Positions 1 to 5,203 of a stretch of DNA of 5,203 nucleotides are shown one piece after another. Position 1 is the first letter of the stretch. Every line of letters begins with the position of its first letter. Location: contig DMAT01000062.1 of the NCBI GenBank assembly GCA_003451635.1, positions 1-5,203 on the forward strand. Reading direction: 5' to 3'. Under the pieces are notes generated by a model, which was given only the letters and a program-made list of their open reading frames with translations, had not been told where the DNA came from and did not search any database. The position numbers and the translations under genes were made by a program. The stretch is from Syntrophus sp. (in: bacteria) (GTDB lineage Bacteria; Desulfobacterota; Syntrophia; Syntrophales; UBA8958).

Positions 1-1950
1 TACCTTGATTTCGGCGATTTCAAAGCGGTCTGTGTCTTCTGCGCCCCTCTGCGCCTCAAGGTGATTCAGTACGGTTTCAGCCGCCTTCAAGCCATCCGGA
101 TGTCCCATGAGGAGCAGACGGTCTGCTGGAAAAATCCTGAAGTCCGGCTTCGGCTCGTGTACGATGCGCCCCCCGCGACTGACCGCCAGAACAGATATAC
201 CCGAAGCCGATAACGGGAGTTCTAGTAGGGTCTGCCCGGCGGCCGAAGCATCCGAACGAATACGCAACTCGAGAAATGAGACAGGCCAATCCACACTTTC
301 CGGCAGAAAGTCCATCGCATAAGTCAGCGCGTCGGCCGCTTGTTCCGTTGCATCCTTAAAAGGCCGAAATACCAAATTGGCGCCGGCTTTTTCGAACTCA
401 GCGGCTTCCTGGCTGTTTGTCGCCGTCAAGGCCACCTTTCCGGTATAACCGTCCTTTTTGAGATTGTGGATAAGCGCCAGGTTCATCTCTCTGGAAAGAA
501 CGGCGCTGATAACCCATCGTGCCTTTTTCAACGGCAATTGCTCATGCATCTCCGGGTCCGCCATGTCCCCGTAAAGAACAGGCACCCCTCTCTTGCGCCA
601 CTTATCCAAGGCGCCGGGGTCGAAGTCGATCCCTACAATGGCATTTTTCCGCCGTAGAAGGTGTTCCATCAGCCCGCTGCCATAGTTGCCCAAACCGACC
701 AGAATGACGTCGACCGCTTCCGTTTCCGGGAGGGTGCATATGGCCGCCTCCCGGTAAGGATTACGCCTTTCGAAAATCTTCAATGGGGAGGATAGAAAGC
801 GATACAGCGGGTAGGAATAGAGGATCATGTAGGTGGACAGGAATATGGTTATCACCCCCACGAGGGTGATAAGTCCCATCGTTTCTTTGTTAATGTGGCC
901 GATACTCAACCCCAACGCCGCTACGATAAGCGAAAATTCACTGATTTGGGCCACCGTGAGACCGGCGAGAAAACTGGTGCGACGGCGATATCCCATGACT
1001 CCCATGATGACCAGAACAATGAGCGGGTTGCCGACGAGGACAAAGATGGAAAAAACAAGCGCTGCGCCCAATTGAGAGCCCACCATGGACAAATCTAATC
1101 GTGCGCCAAGATCGATGAAAAAAAACAGAAGGAGAAAATCCCGAAGGCCTGTGAGCCGCGCGCCAATCGAATCCCTGAAGGCAGTGGAAGCCAGTGAGAC
1201 GCCGGCCAGAAATGCTCCGACCTCCTTGCTGAATCCCAACAGCTCACTGCCCGCTCCAAGAAGGACCGCCCATGCGATTGCGAATAGAGTTAACAGTTCC
1301 AGCGAATGCGCGAGACGCTGGGTCAGGTACGGGATGACATATTTCATCAGCAGAGCGACCGCACCCAACAGTCCCACTCCTTTTGCGACGATCATCAAGA
1401 GCATGAGGTATCCCGAATCCTCCCCGCTAACGGATGACCCCAATGTCGTCAGGACGACCAGCGCCAGAATGGCGGCGATATCCTGAACAATCAGAAATCC
1501 AAGAGCAATCTGCCCATGAAGAGAGTCGATTTCTTTTTTGTCCGATAGGAGCTTTACGATGATGATCGTACTTGAAAATGTAAGCGCGACTGAGACATAG
1601 GCGGCACTGAGGTATGACATGCCCATGACGACGGCGATGACAAACCCGATAATCGACGTAAACACGATTTGACCAAGGCCGGTCGCCAGGGCGACAGGAC
1701 CGGTGGTCCGAATCAGATTCAGATCTAGTTTGAGACCAACGATAAACAGCAGCAGAGCTATGCCGATATGGGCCAGAAGCTCAATCTGCTCATAGCTTTG
1801 TATGATGCCAAGAAACGAGGGCCCGGCCAGAATGCCCGTTGCCAGAAACATGATAATCAAAGGCTGACGCAATTTTTGCCCGACAATTCCAGTCAAAGTT
1901 GCGAGCCCTAAAATAGCGGCGATTTCCACAAAAGCATTCCCGTTAACCAT
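1..1950 (-). CDS. CPA2-family cation:proton antiporter with RCK/TrkA domains (KefB/KefC-like), 3' end cut by window
   Basis: This is an inner-membrane monovalent cation (probably K+ or Na+)/H+ antiporter. An open frame of 650 codons runs to the window edge without a stop. Residues about 8-385 are a chain of hydrophobic helices typical of the Na_H_Exchanger domain, including the conserved segment around LIVQDIAAI with Asp157 in the ion-binding region. A Rossmann RCK/TrkA-N domain follows at about 412-545, with the dinucleotide motif VGLGNYG (GxGxxG at 419-424) and acidic residues in GIDFD at the end of the second strand. A TrkA-C-like domain occupies about 556-627. All expected domains are therefore present and only a short tail should be missing. 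The start ATG has AGAGGA about 10 bases upstream. An in-frame ATG three codons earlier is possible but lies too close to that site. No KefF/KefG partner is seen, so glutathione gating is not implied. The family call is firm; the transported ion is unknown. Confidence 0.93.
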   Translation of the reverse strand, partial: MVNGNAFVEIAAILGLATLTGIVGQKLRQPLIIMFLATGILAGPSFLGIIQSYEQIELLAHIGIALLLFIVGLKLDLNLIRTTGPVALATGLGQIVFTSIIGFVIAVVMGMSYLSAAYVSVALTFSSTIIIVKLLSDKKEIDSLHGQIALGFLIVQDIAAILALVVLTTLGSSVSGEDSGYLMLLMIVAKGVGLLGAVALLMKYVIPYLTQRLAHSLELLTLFAIAWAVLLGAGSELLGFSKEVGAFLAGVSLASTAFRDSIGARLTGLRDFLLLFFFIDLGARLDLSMVGSQLGAALVFSIFVLVGNPLIVLVIMGVMGYRRRTSFLAGLTVAQISEFSLIVAALGLSIGHINKETMGLITLVGVITIFLSTYMILYSYPLYRFLSSPLKIFERRNPYREAAICTLPETEAVDVILVGLGNYGSGLMEHLLRRKNAIVGIDFDPGALDKWRKRGVPVLYGDMADPEMHEQLPLKKARWVISAVLSREMNLALIHNLKKDGYTGKVALTATNSQEAAEFEKAGANLVFRPFKDATEQAADALTYAMDFLPESVDWPVSFLELRIRSDASAAGQTLLELPLSASGISVLAVSRGGRIVHEPKPDFRIFPADRLLLMGHPDGLKAAETVLNHLEAQRGAEDTDRFEIAEIKV

Positions 1951-2141
1951 TCTCTGCATATCCTCTCGTGATCTGCGGCGTCAATCTGTGCGACTCCGTG
2001 TCGCAGCACATCGCCTCTCAAAGTTGAACTCGGAACAAACAATGTCCTTTCCGTTCTTCTCTGTGCCACTGACAGTTGTCAAGCCCTATCAAAAAGTTAT
2101 GCGCTGGTAGCTCCCCTGCTATTTTGCAATTTGGCTTTTTA
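1951..2141. other. Non-coding gap between phasin-like gene and antiporter
   Basis: These 191 bases hold no convincing gene. Read on the minus strand, they contain TTGACAACTGTCA (arms TGACA/TGTCA) around 2073-2086. A -35-like TTGACA is present there, but no -10 hexamer sits at the right distance. No stem followed by a T-run is visible after the phasin-like stop codon, so neither a terminator nor a promoter can be assigned. Parts of the gap resemble dispersed bacterial repeats (see the hairpin entry and the findings). Confidence 0.5.
1989..2005. repeat. Short hairpin TGCGAC-TCCGT-GTCGCA
   Basis: A perfect 6-bp inverted repeat (1989-1994 with 2000-2005) encloses a 5-base loop. It lies about 40 bases upstream of the antiporter start and has no T-run on either side, so it is not a typical terminator. 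The surrounding plus-strand sequence, with ATCTGCGGCGTCAATCTGTG at 1971-1990, resembles the 'ATCTGCG...' dispersed repeats found in many environmental bacterial genomes. That resemblance is from memory and has not been searched. Confidence 0.4.
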
Positions 2142-2402
2142 TTACTTTGGCTCCAGGTACTCTTCCATCTTCTCGTAACCTTTATTAACCTTGGATTTAA
2201 AATCATCACGGCCCTTTTTGTATGTTTTCACCCATTCCTCCATGGCCTTCTTCCCTTCCTCAGGAAACCACTTGTTCTGATCCATCCACATGCCGATCAT
2301 CTTTTCTGCCTGATCTTGCATGATCAACATGGCCGAGAATGATCGCTGAAAAGCCATCTTGTTGAAATCGAACATCTGCTTTGGGATCTGCTTTGGATCC
2401 AT
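2142..2402 (-). CDS. Small phasin-like helical protein (86 aa)
   Basis: The product is a short, soluble, mostly helical and strongly amphipathic protein, rich in Met, Lys, Glu and aromatic residues. It has no signal peptide, no membrane helix and no cysteine. The pattern FDFNKMAFQ ... MIMQDQ-like ... WFPEEGKKAMEEW ... YKKGRDDFK matches what I recall of short phasin-family or 'hypothetical' proteins in Desulfobacterota. Phasins coat polyhydroxyalkanoate granules or bind lipid-like surfaces, but this length is at the low end for them. The chosen start (MDPKQIPK) has a perfect AGGAGG 7 bases upstream. A longer frame starting nine codons earlier would contain that ribosome site inside the gene, so it is rejected. 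No PHA synthase gene is in the window, so the granule role is inference only. The structural description is secure; the family assignment is moderate. Confidence 0.8.
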   Translation of the reverse strand: MDPKQIPKQMFDFNKMAFQRSFSAMLIMQDQAEKMIGMWMDQNKWFPEEGKKAMEEWVKTYKKGRDDFKSKVNKGYEKMEEYLEPK

Positions 2403-2409
2403 TTTGTTT

Positions 2410-2415
2410 CCTCCT
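2410..2415 (-). promoter_or_regulatory. Ribosome binding site AGGAGG of the phasin-like gene
   Basis: A perfect Shine-Dalgarno core in an A-rich leader, 7 bases from the ATG at 2402. It decides the start codon in favour of the 86-residue protein over a 95-residue alternative. Confidence 0.85.
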
Positions 2416-2425
2416 TTTTTTATTT

Positions 2426-2602
2426 TCAAGTCAATGTAGCAAACTTAAGTGCGCCATCAGATACTGATTGCCGTTCTAACGTTGGATGTTCGTCAAAATT
2501 AATGGTACATTCCAGGAAGGAGAGAGTACAACCTCTCACTGAAAAAATCATACTCAAAAATCTGCATGCTTCAACCCGTATAATTGATCCGGGACCGACC
2601 AT
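2426..2602 (-). CDS. Possible 58-aa small ORF upstream of the phasin-like gene
   Basis: An ATG-to-TGA frame of 58 codons begins MVGPGSIIRV and ends ALKFATLT. GGAGG precedes it by four bases, a little closer than ideal. It fills most of the gap between the membrane/Cys4 gene and the phasin-like gene and stops 23 bases before the latter's ATG, an arrangement compatible with an operon. It has three cysteines, no clear membrane helix and no motif I recognise. Amino-acid usage is unremarkable, and the frame could be open by chance at this length. It is listed as a weak candidate only, with no function proposed. Confidence 0.2.
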   Translation of the reverse strand: MVGPGSIIRVEACRFLSMIFSVRGCTLSFLECTINFDEHPTLERQSVSDGALKFATLT

Positions 2603-2662
2603 CACACCTCCGGATAATTGCTGTCAATACATCATCAGTAAACATGGTAAAACATTATCCCG

Positions 2663-3232
2663 TTATTTGTGCAATTGCGGGTATAATATTTTTACACATT
2701 CCGGACAGATTCCATGGCTGAAGTCTGCTTCCGAGTGATCTCTTATATATTCCTCCATCTGAGTCCAATAGCCATCAAGATCTCGAATCTTTTTACATGA
2801 AGCGCAAATCGGCAGGAACCCGCGGAGCACTCGTGTTTCTTGTAATGCCTTTTCACGATCCCCAACGGCCTTTTCGTGCTTTTCATCGCTTATTTTTCTT
2901 TTCCAGCCGAGTAAGGCCGTCATCCATATGGCAAATAGCGCCAGGCTGCGATTGGAAATGACTTTCCACATTTCAGGAACTGCAGGTTGATAGAAAAAAA
3001 CACCAATGGTGAGCAAGGAACAAGCGACAGCCATAAAAATAATAAAGGACTTCCGTGGCGACCACAAAGAAATCCATATGACCATAACGTATAGAACATC
3101 GATGGCAACACCCAGCGGAATCGCTAGATCGGCCAATAGGATCAAAAAAGTAAGCGCACAGCAGACAAAATAAACACCGACAGTATTTCGATATCCAGCA
3201 CCTGTTTGATCATTCGTGGCTTTTTCTGGCAT
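2663..3232 (-). CDS. Four-helix membrane protein with C-terminal Cys4 signalling-type module (189 aa)
   Basis: Residues about 17-110 form four predicted membrane helices (roughly 18-38, 43-57, 63-80 and 91-110). Their pattern, LADLAIPLGVAIDVLYV then SLWSPRKSF then NRSLALFAIWMTALL, resembles the membrane sensor region I recall in front of PAS or histidine kinases. A charged, probably coiled-coil linker (about 112-137) leads to a module with LPICASCKKIRD and HGICPEC. Cys143, Cys146, Cys176 and Cys179 form a CxxC-x29-CxxC pattern suited to binding a metal. That module is often found at the C-terminus of response-regulator or PAS proteins in Desulfobacterota. No kinase, HAMP, receiver or cyclase domain is present, so any signalling role must depend on a partner. 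The start has AAGGAG five bases upstream and a good promoter about 45 bases upstream. The composition looks more AT-rich than the ligase and PPC genes. The architecture is clear; the function is unknown. Confidence 0.85.
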   Translation of the reverse strand: MPEKATNDQTGAGYRNTVGVYFVCCALTFLILLADLAIPLGVAIDVLYVMVIWISLWSPRKSFIIFMAVACSLLTIGVFFYQPAVPEMWKVISNRSLALFAIWMTALLGWKRKISDEKHEKAVGDREKALQETRVLRGFLPICASCKKIRDLDGYWTQMEEYIRDHSEADFSHGICPECVKILYPQLHK

Positions 3233-3237
3233 AGCAA

Positions 3238-3243
3238 CTCCTT
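3238..3243 (-). promoter_or_regulatory. Ribosome binding site AAGGAG of the membrane/Cys4 gene
   Basis: AAGGAG lies five bases before the ATG at 3232 and supports that start codon. Confidence 0.75.
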
Positions 3244-3275
3244 AAATTGATAAGACATTGATCCTGGAATGATAG

Positions 3276-3304
3276 AGTTTAGATGGGCTGTTTTCTCGTG
3301 TCAA
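3276..3304 (-). promoter_or_regulatory. Sigma70-type promoter for the membrane/Cys4 gene
   Basis: On the minus strand a perfect -35 box TTGACA (3304-3299) is followed after exactly 17 bases by TAAACT (3281-3276), a four-of-six match to TATAAT. Transcription would begin near 3269, giving a leader of about 37 bases to the ATG at 3232. Two TTGAT repeats abut the -35 box on its upstream side and two more lie in the leader, suggesting regulated expression. This is the best promoter-like sequence seen in the window. Confidence 0.6.
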
Positions 3305-3322
3305 TTGATATACCTTGATAAT

Positions 3323-3338
3323 AAAAATTGCAATTTTT
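3323..3338. repeat. 16-base perfect palindrome AAAAATTGCAATTTTT
   Basis: The arms AAAAATTG and CAATTTTT are exact complements with no loop. The centre lies about 60 bases upstream of the inferred transcription start of the membrane/Cys4 gene. This could be an operator for a dimeric regulator or an AT-rich UP-type element. A very AT-rich terminator for the upstream gene is less likely because the stem is weak. The role is inference. Confidence 0.4.
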
Positions 3339-3397
3339 TGTTTCTATTGTCATTGTCCTCAAACTTTGTCTTTTCATATGATGTAAAGGAAAGTACC

Positions 3398-3439
3398 ACA
3401 TCCGGTCTCTCCCATTGGAGGGGGAGAAAATTAGGATGT
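3398..3439. repeat. Nested inverted repeat downstream of the PPC gene
   Basis: An outer pair ACATCC (3398-3403) / GGATGT (3434-3439) encloses an inner pair TCTCCC (3408-3413) / GGGAGA (3422-3427) with an 8-base loop. It begins 8 bases past the PPC stop codon in the direction of transcription. The transcript could fold here and end or be stabilised. A good T-run does not follow (only TACTTTCCTTT after the structure), so it is a doubtful intrinsic terminator. Confidence 0.4.
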
Positions 3440-3446
3440 AGTGATT

Positions 3447-3896
3447 TCAGTGCTCCGGTTGGAGGAGCTTGAAATTCGTGGGCGGCTCCTGGCGGCGGAC
3501 GGCACGGGTGTCCAGGAGTTCATATAGGATTACCTCCATGACCCGCCAAACCTTGACACCGCTCCGGATGCAGCCGGTGATAGTCTCCTCCCGGCGGCCG
3601 CAGGCCATGTGCATGTGGAGGACAGGGGCGCCGTCTTCGTCGGGGAAGACGGTTCCTGTCCCCGCTACTTCGTGGGCATTGGCGAGGATATGGGTCATGG
3701 GGATCACTGGTAGGACGCGGTCCTCCTGGGGGCCGACAACCAGGGTACTGCCTTCGTCAGCCCCTCCAATGATAATAAGGGCCGCCGCCCGGATGTTGTG
3801 TTCCCGGGCGAAGGCCTCGATGATTTCATGAACGATCTCGCCGTCCTCCAGTCGGAGGATAAAAACCCTGCCGATCTTTGCTTCTTCGTATTTCAT
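3447..3896 (-). CDS. PPC/DUF296-domain protein (149 aa)
   Basis: This single-domain cytosolic protein belongs to the PPC (plant and prokaryote conserved, DUF296) fold, which forms trimers and has an unsettled biochemical role in bacteria. Supporting patterns are the opening 'RVFILRLEDGEIVHEIIEAFA', the Ala/Ile/Gly-rich strand AAALIIIGGADEGSTL, the HMHMACGRRE motif with His94 and His96, and the closing VWRVMEVILYEL strand. In many family members a third histidine (GGH) completes a metal site. Here the corresponding segment reads ITGCIRSG, with Cys109 as the likely replacement. The length is normal for the family. The gene starts 8 bases after the acyl-CoA ligase stop and has only a weak ribosome site, so translation is probably coupled to that gene and the two share an operon. 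A role connected to acyl-CoA metabolism is suggested only by position. Confidence 0.88.
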   Translation of the reverse strand: MKYEEAKIGRVFILRLEDGEIVHEIIEAFAREHNIRAAALIIIGGADEGSTLVVGPQEDRVLPVIPMTHILANAHEVAGTGTVFPDEDGAPVLHMHMACGRREETITGCIRSGVKVWRVMEVILYELLDTRAVRRQEPPTNFKLLQPEH

Positions 3897-3904
3897 GGCC
3901 GGGA

Positions 3905-5203
3905 CTATTCCCCGTACATGCCGTCGATGGCATCTCGGTATTTTTCGTTGATGACCTTGCGCTTGAGCTTCATCGTCGGGGTCATCTCGCCGTCCTCCTG
4001 GGTAAATTGTTTGGCCATCAGCTTGAACTTCTTGACCTTTTCAAAACCCGCCAGTTCCTTTTGATTCTGTTCGATCCGATCATGATAAAACTGAACGATA
4101 TCCGGGTGCTGGATAAGATCTTCCCGGGAGGTCCAGGAGATGTTGTTGCTCCTGGCATAATCCTCCAGGGCATCGAAAGCGGGAACGATGAGGGCGGCGA
4201 CGTATTTGCGCTGGTCCCCGATGATGGAGATCTGCTCGACGAAATGATCCTTGCCGATCGTTGTTTCGATGAGCTGGGGGGCGATATACTTGCCTCCCGA
4301 GGTCTTCATCAGGTCCTTGATCCGGTCGGTAATGGTCAGGTAGCCGTCTTCGAGAATGCCCACGTCGCCCGTCTTGAACCAGTGGTCTTCGAAGACCTCC
4401 GCCGTTGCCTCCGGTTTCTTGTAGTAACCCTTCATGACCGTTTCGCCCCGGACAAGGATCTCGCCGTTGGGGGCGATTTTCACATCGACGCCATAGATGG
4501 CTTTCCCCACCGTTCCGGGTTTGTAGAAATACTCCTCATGGCAAGTCACCGTCGCCGTTGTTTCCGTCAGGCCATAGCCGTATTTGATCTGAATGCCTAC
4601 GGAATGGAAAAATTCCTCGATCTCTTTGGAAAGGGGCGCCCCGGCGCAGGGGAAAAAACGGATTCTTCCTCCTACGACGCCGCGCAGTTTCCCGAGGACG
4701 AGTTTGACGGCGATCTTGTGTTTGAGCTTGAGATCCCAGGGGACGGATTTTTTCTCTTTTTCCCGCGTATAAACCTGCTCGCCAAGCTCTACGGCCCAGT
4801 TGAACAGATTCTTTTTCGACGGCGTGGCTTTTTCCAGCTTTTCGAAAACAGCGGCGTAGATCTTTTCATAGAACCGGGGAACGGCGCACATGATCGTCGG
4901 TTTGACCTCCTGGAGGTATGTTACGATCTTGGCGGTGTCGTCACAATAAGTGATAACCATGCCGGAGCCCATGGCGAAGTAGTTCCATGCCCTTTCAAAG
5001 ACATGACTTAAAGGGAGGAAGCACATGGATATATCCTGGTCGCTGACGGCGAGGCGCTTGTTGTGGGCCTGAAAGGAAAAGTAGAAGTTGGAGTGGTTGA
5101 GCATGACGCCTTTGGGCTCCCCCGTAGTGCCGGAGGTGTAAATCAGGGTGGCAAGCTCGTTCATGTCGGCCTTCTTAAGTATTTCTTCCAGTTCCTGATC
5201 TCG
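3905..5203 (-). CDS. Long-chain fatty-acid--CoA ligase (AMP-forming), 5' end cut by window
   Basis: The enzyme activates fatty acids: fatty acid + ATP + CoA gives acyl-CoA + AMP + PPi, through an acyl-adenylate. The frame is open to the window edge and 432 codons are present. Counting from the Met at 5164, the ATP-binding signature YTSGTTGEPKG is at 9-19, YGYGLTETTA at 195-204, TGDVGILEDGYLTITDRIKD at 265-284 followed by KTSGGKYIAP, and the C-terminal catalytic-lysine region TPTMKLKRK at 395-403. The form is that of the FAA1/FadD15 ('eukaryotic-type') branch, where the first motif usually lies near residue 180. About 170 N-terminal residues are therefore missing upstream. The Met at 5164 is internal, not the start, because in-frame coding sequence (RDQELEEILKKAD) precedes it. 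The 3' end, with stop TAG, is intact and is followed after 8 bases by the PPC gene. Substrate chain length cannot be read from the sequence; aromatic or branched acids remain possible. Confidence 0.95.
   Translation of the reverse strand, partial: RDQELEEILKKADMNELATLIYTSGTTGEPKGVMLNHSNFYFSFQAHNKRLAVSDQDISMCFLPLSHVFERAWNYFAMGSGMVITYCDDTAKIVTYLQEVKPTIMCAVPRFYEKIYAAVFEKLEKATPSKKNLFNWAVELGEQVYTREKEKKSVPWDLKLKHKIAVKLVLGKLRGVVGGRIRFFPCAGAPLSKEIEEFFHSVGIQIKYGYGLTETTATVTCHEEYFYKPGTVGKAIYGVDVKIAPNGEILVRGETVMKGYYKKPEATAEVFEDHWFKTGDVGILEDGYLTITDRIKDLMKTSGGKYIAPQLIETTIGKDHFVEQISIIGDQRKYVAALIVPAFDALEDYARSNNISWTSREDLIQHPDIVQFYHDRIEQNQKELAGFEKVKKFKLMAKQFTQEDGEMTPTMKLKRKVINEKYRDAIDGMYGE

Larger units (their letters stand above)
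2403..2662. other. Gap between membrane/Cys4 gene and phasin-like gene
   Basis: Apart from the weak 58-codon ORF and the AGGAGG site, this stretch holds a separated inverted repeat, GGATAAT (2612-2618) / ATTATCC (2654-2660), just past the membrane/Cys4 stop codon. TTGACA-like hexamers occur on the minus strand at 2627-2622 and 2487-2492 (TTGACG), but neither has an acceptable -10 box at 16-18 bases. No terminator is evident. Confidence 0.45.

Noticed and set aside
340..1486. Several plus-strand ORFs of 60-130 codons
   Set aside because: All lie antisense within the antiporter reading frame and are rich in Arg/Ser/Pro, typical of shadow frames.
2018..2209. 63-codon minus-strand ORF
   Set aside because: It overlaps the end of the phasin-like gene in another frame and runs into the repeat-like non-coding gap. 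No ribosome site or known motif supports it.
2438..2456. Sigma54-like promoter (TGGCGC ... TTTGC on the minus strand) before the phasin-like gene
   Set aside because: The GG and GC elements are 13 bases apart instead of the strict 10, so a sigma54 holoenzyme would not recognise it.
2682..2687. Perfect TATAAT on the plus strand
   Set aside because: It lies within the minus-strand coding sequence, has no -35 box at the right distance (CCCGTT there) and no plus-strand gene downstream.
2502..2738. 78-codon plus-strand ORF
   Set aside because: It overlaps the 3' end of the membrane/Cys4 gene in antisense, has no ribosome site before its ATG and has no recognisable motif.
3878..5011. 377-codon open frame on the plus strand
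   Set aside because: It is wholly antisense to the acyl-CoA ligase and the start of the PPC gene, whose motifs are unmistakable. Its own product shows no recognisable domain, so it is a by-product of the ligase's codon usage.
3905..5164. Acyl-CoA ligase starting at the Met at 5164
   Set aside because: The frame continues upstream with plausible coding sequence, and the ATP-binding motif would lie only nine residues in, whereas the family has about 180 residues before it. The Met is internal.

Overview
All recognisable genes in this window lie on the minus strand, so transcription runs from position 5203 towards 1. Five protein genes are well supported. In transcription order they are: the C-terminal two thirds of a long-chain fatty-acid--CoA ligase (5203-3905, cut by the window edge); a PPC/DUF296-domain protein (3896-3447), 8 bases downstream; a four-helix membrane protein with a C-terminal Cys4 module of the kind usually attached to two-component signalling proteins (3232-2663); a small phasin-like helical protein (2402-2142); and a CPA2-type cation:proton antiporter with a cytoplasmic NAD-binding RCK/TrkA regulatory part (1950-1, whose last residues and stop lie beyond position 1).

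The mix suggests a Desulfobacterota (former Deltaproteobacteria) genome, perhaps Syntrophus-like. The grounds are the eukaryote-type FACL, the 'PICxxCKKIRD ... HGICPEC' module and the short phasin-like protein, all of which I recall as common in that group. This is inference from remembered family distributions, not a database result.

Region by region: 1-1950 is the antiporter. 1951-2141 is non-coding and holds a small hairpin and sequence resembling widely dispersed bacterial repeat families. 2142-2402 is the phasin-like gene with a perfect AGGAGG ribosome site. 2403-2662 is mostly unexplained and carries one weak 58-codon ORF. 2663-3232 is the membrane/Cys4 protein. 3233-3446 is an AT-rich regulatory gap containing a good sigma70 promoter for that protein, paired TTGAT repeats, a 16-base perfect palindrome and a nested inverted repeat. 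3447-5203 is the PPC protein and acyl-CoA ligase pair.

The ligase and PPC protein are probably one operon. The membrane/Cys4 gene appears to start its own transcript. The phasin-like and antiporter genes each follow a gap of about 190-260 bases without a clear promoter or terminator, so whether they are co-transcribed with it is open. Nothing here amounts to an obvious new system. The most noteworthy items are the kinase-less sensor-like protein and the organised repeats around its promoter.
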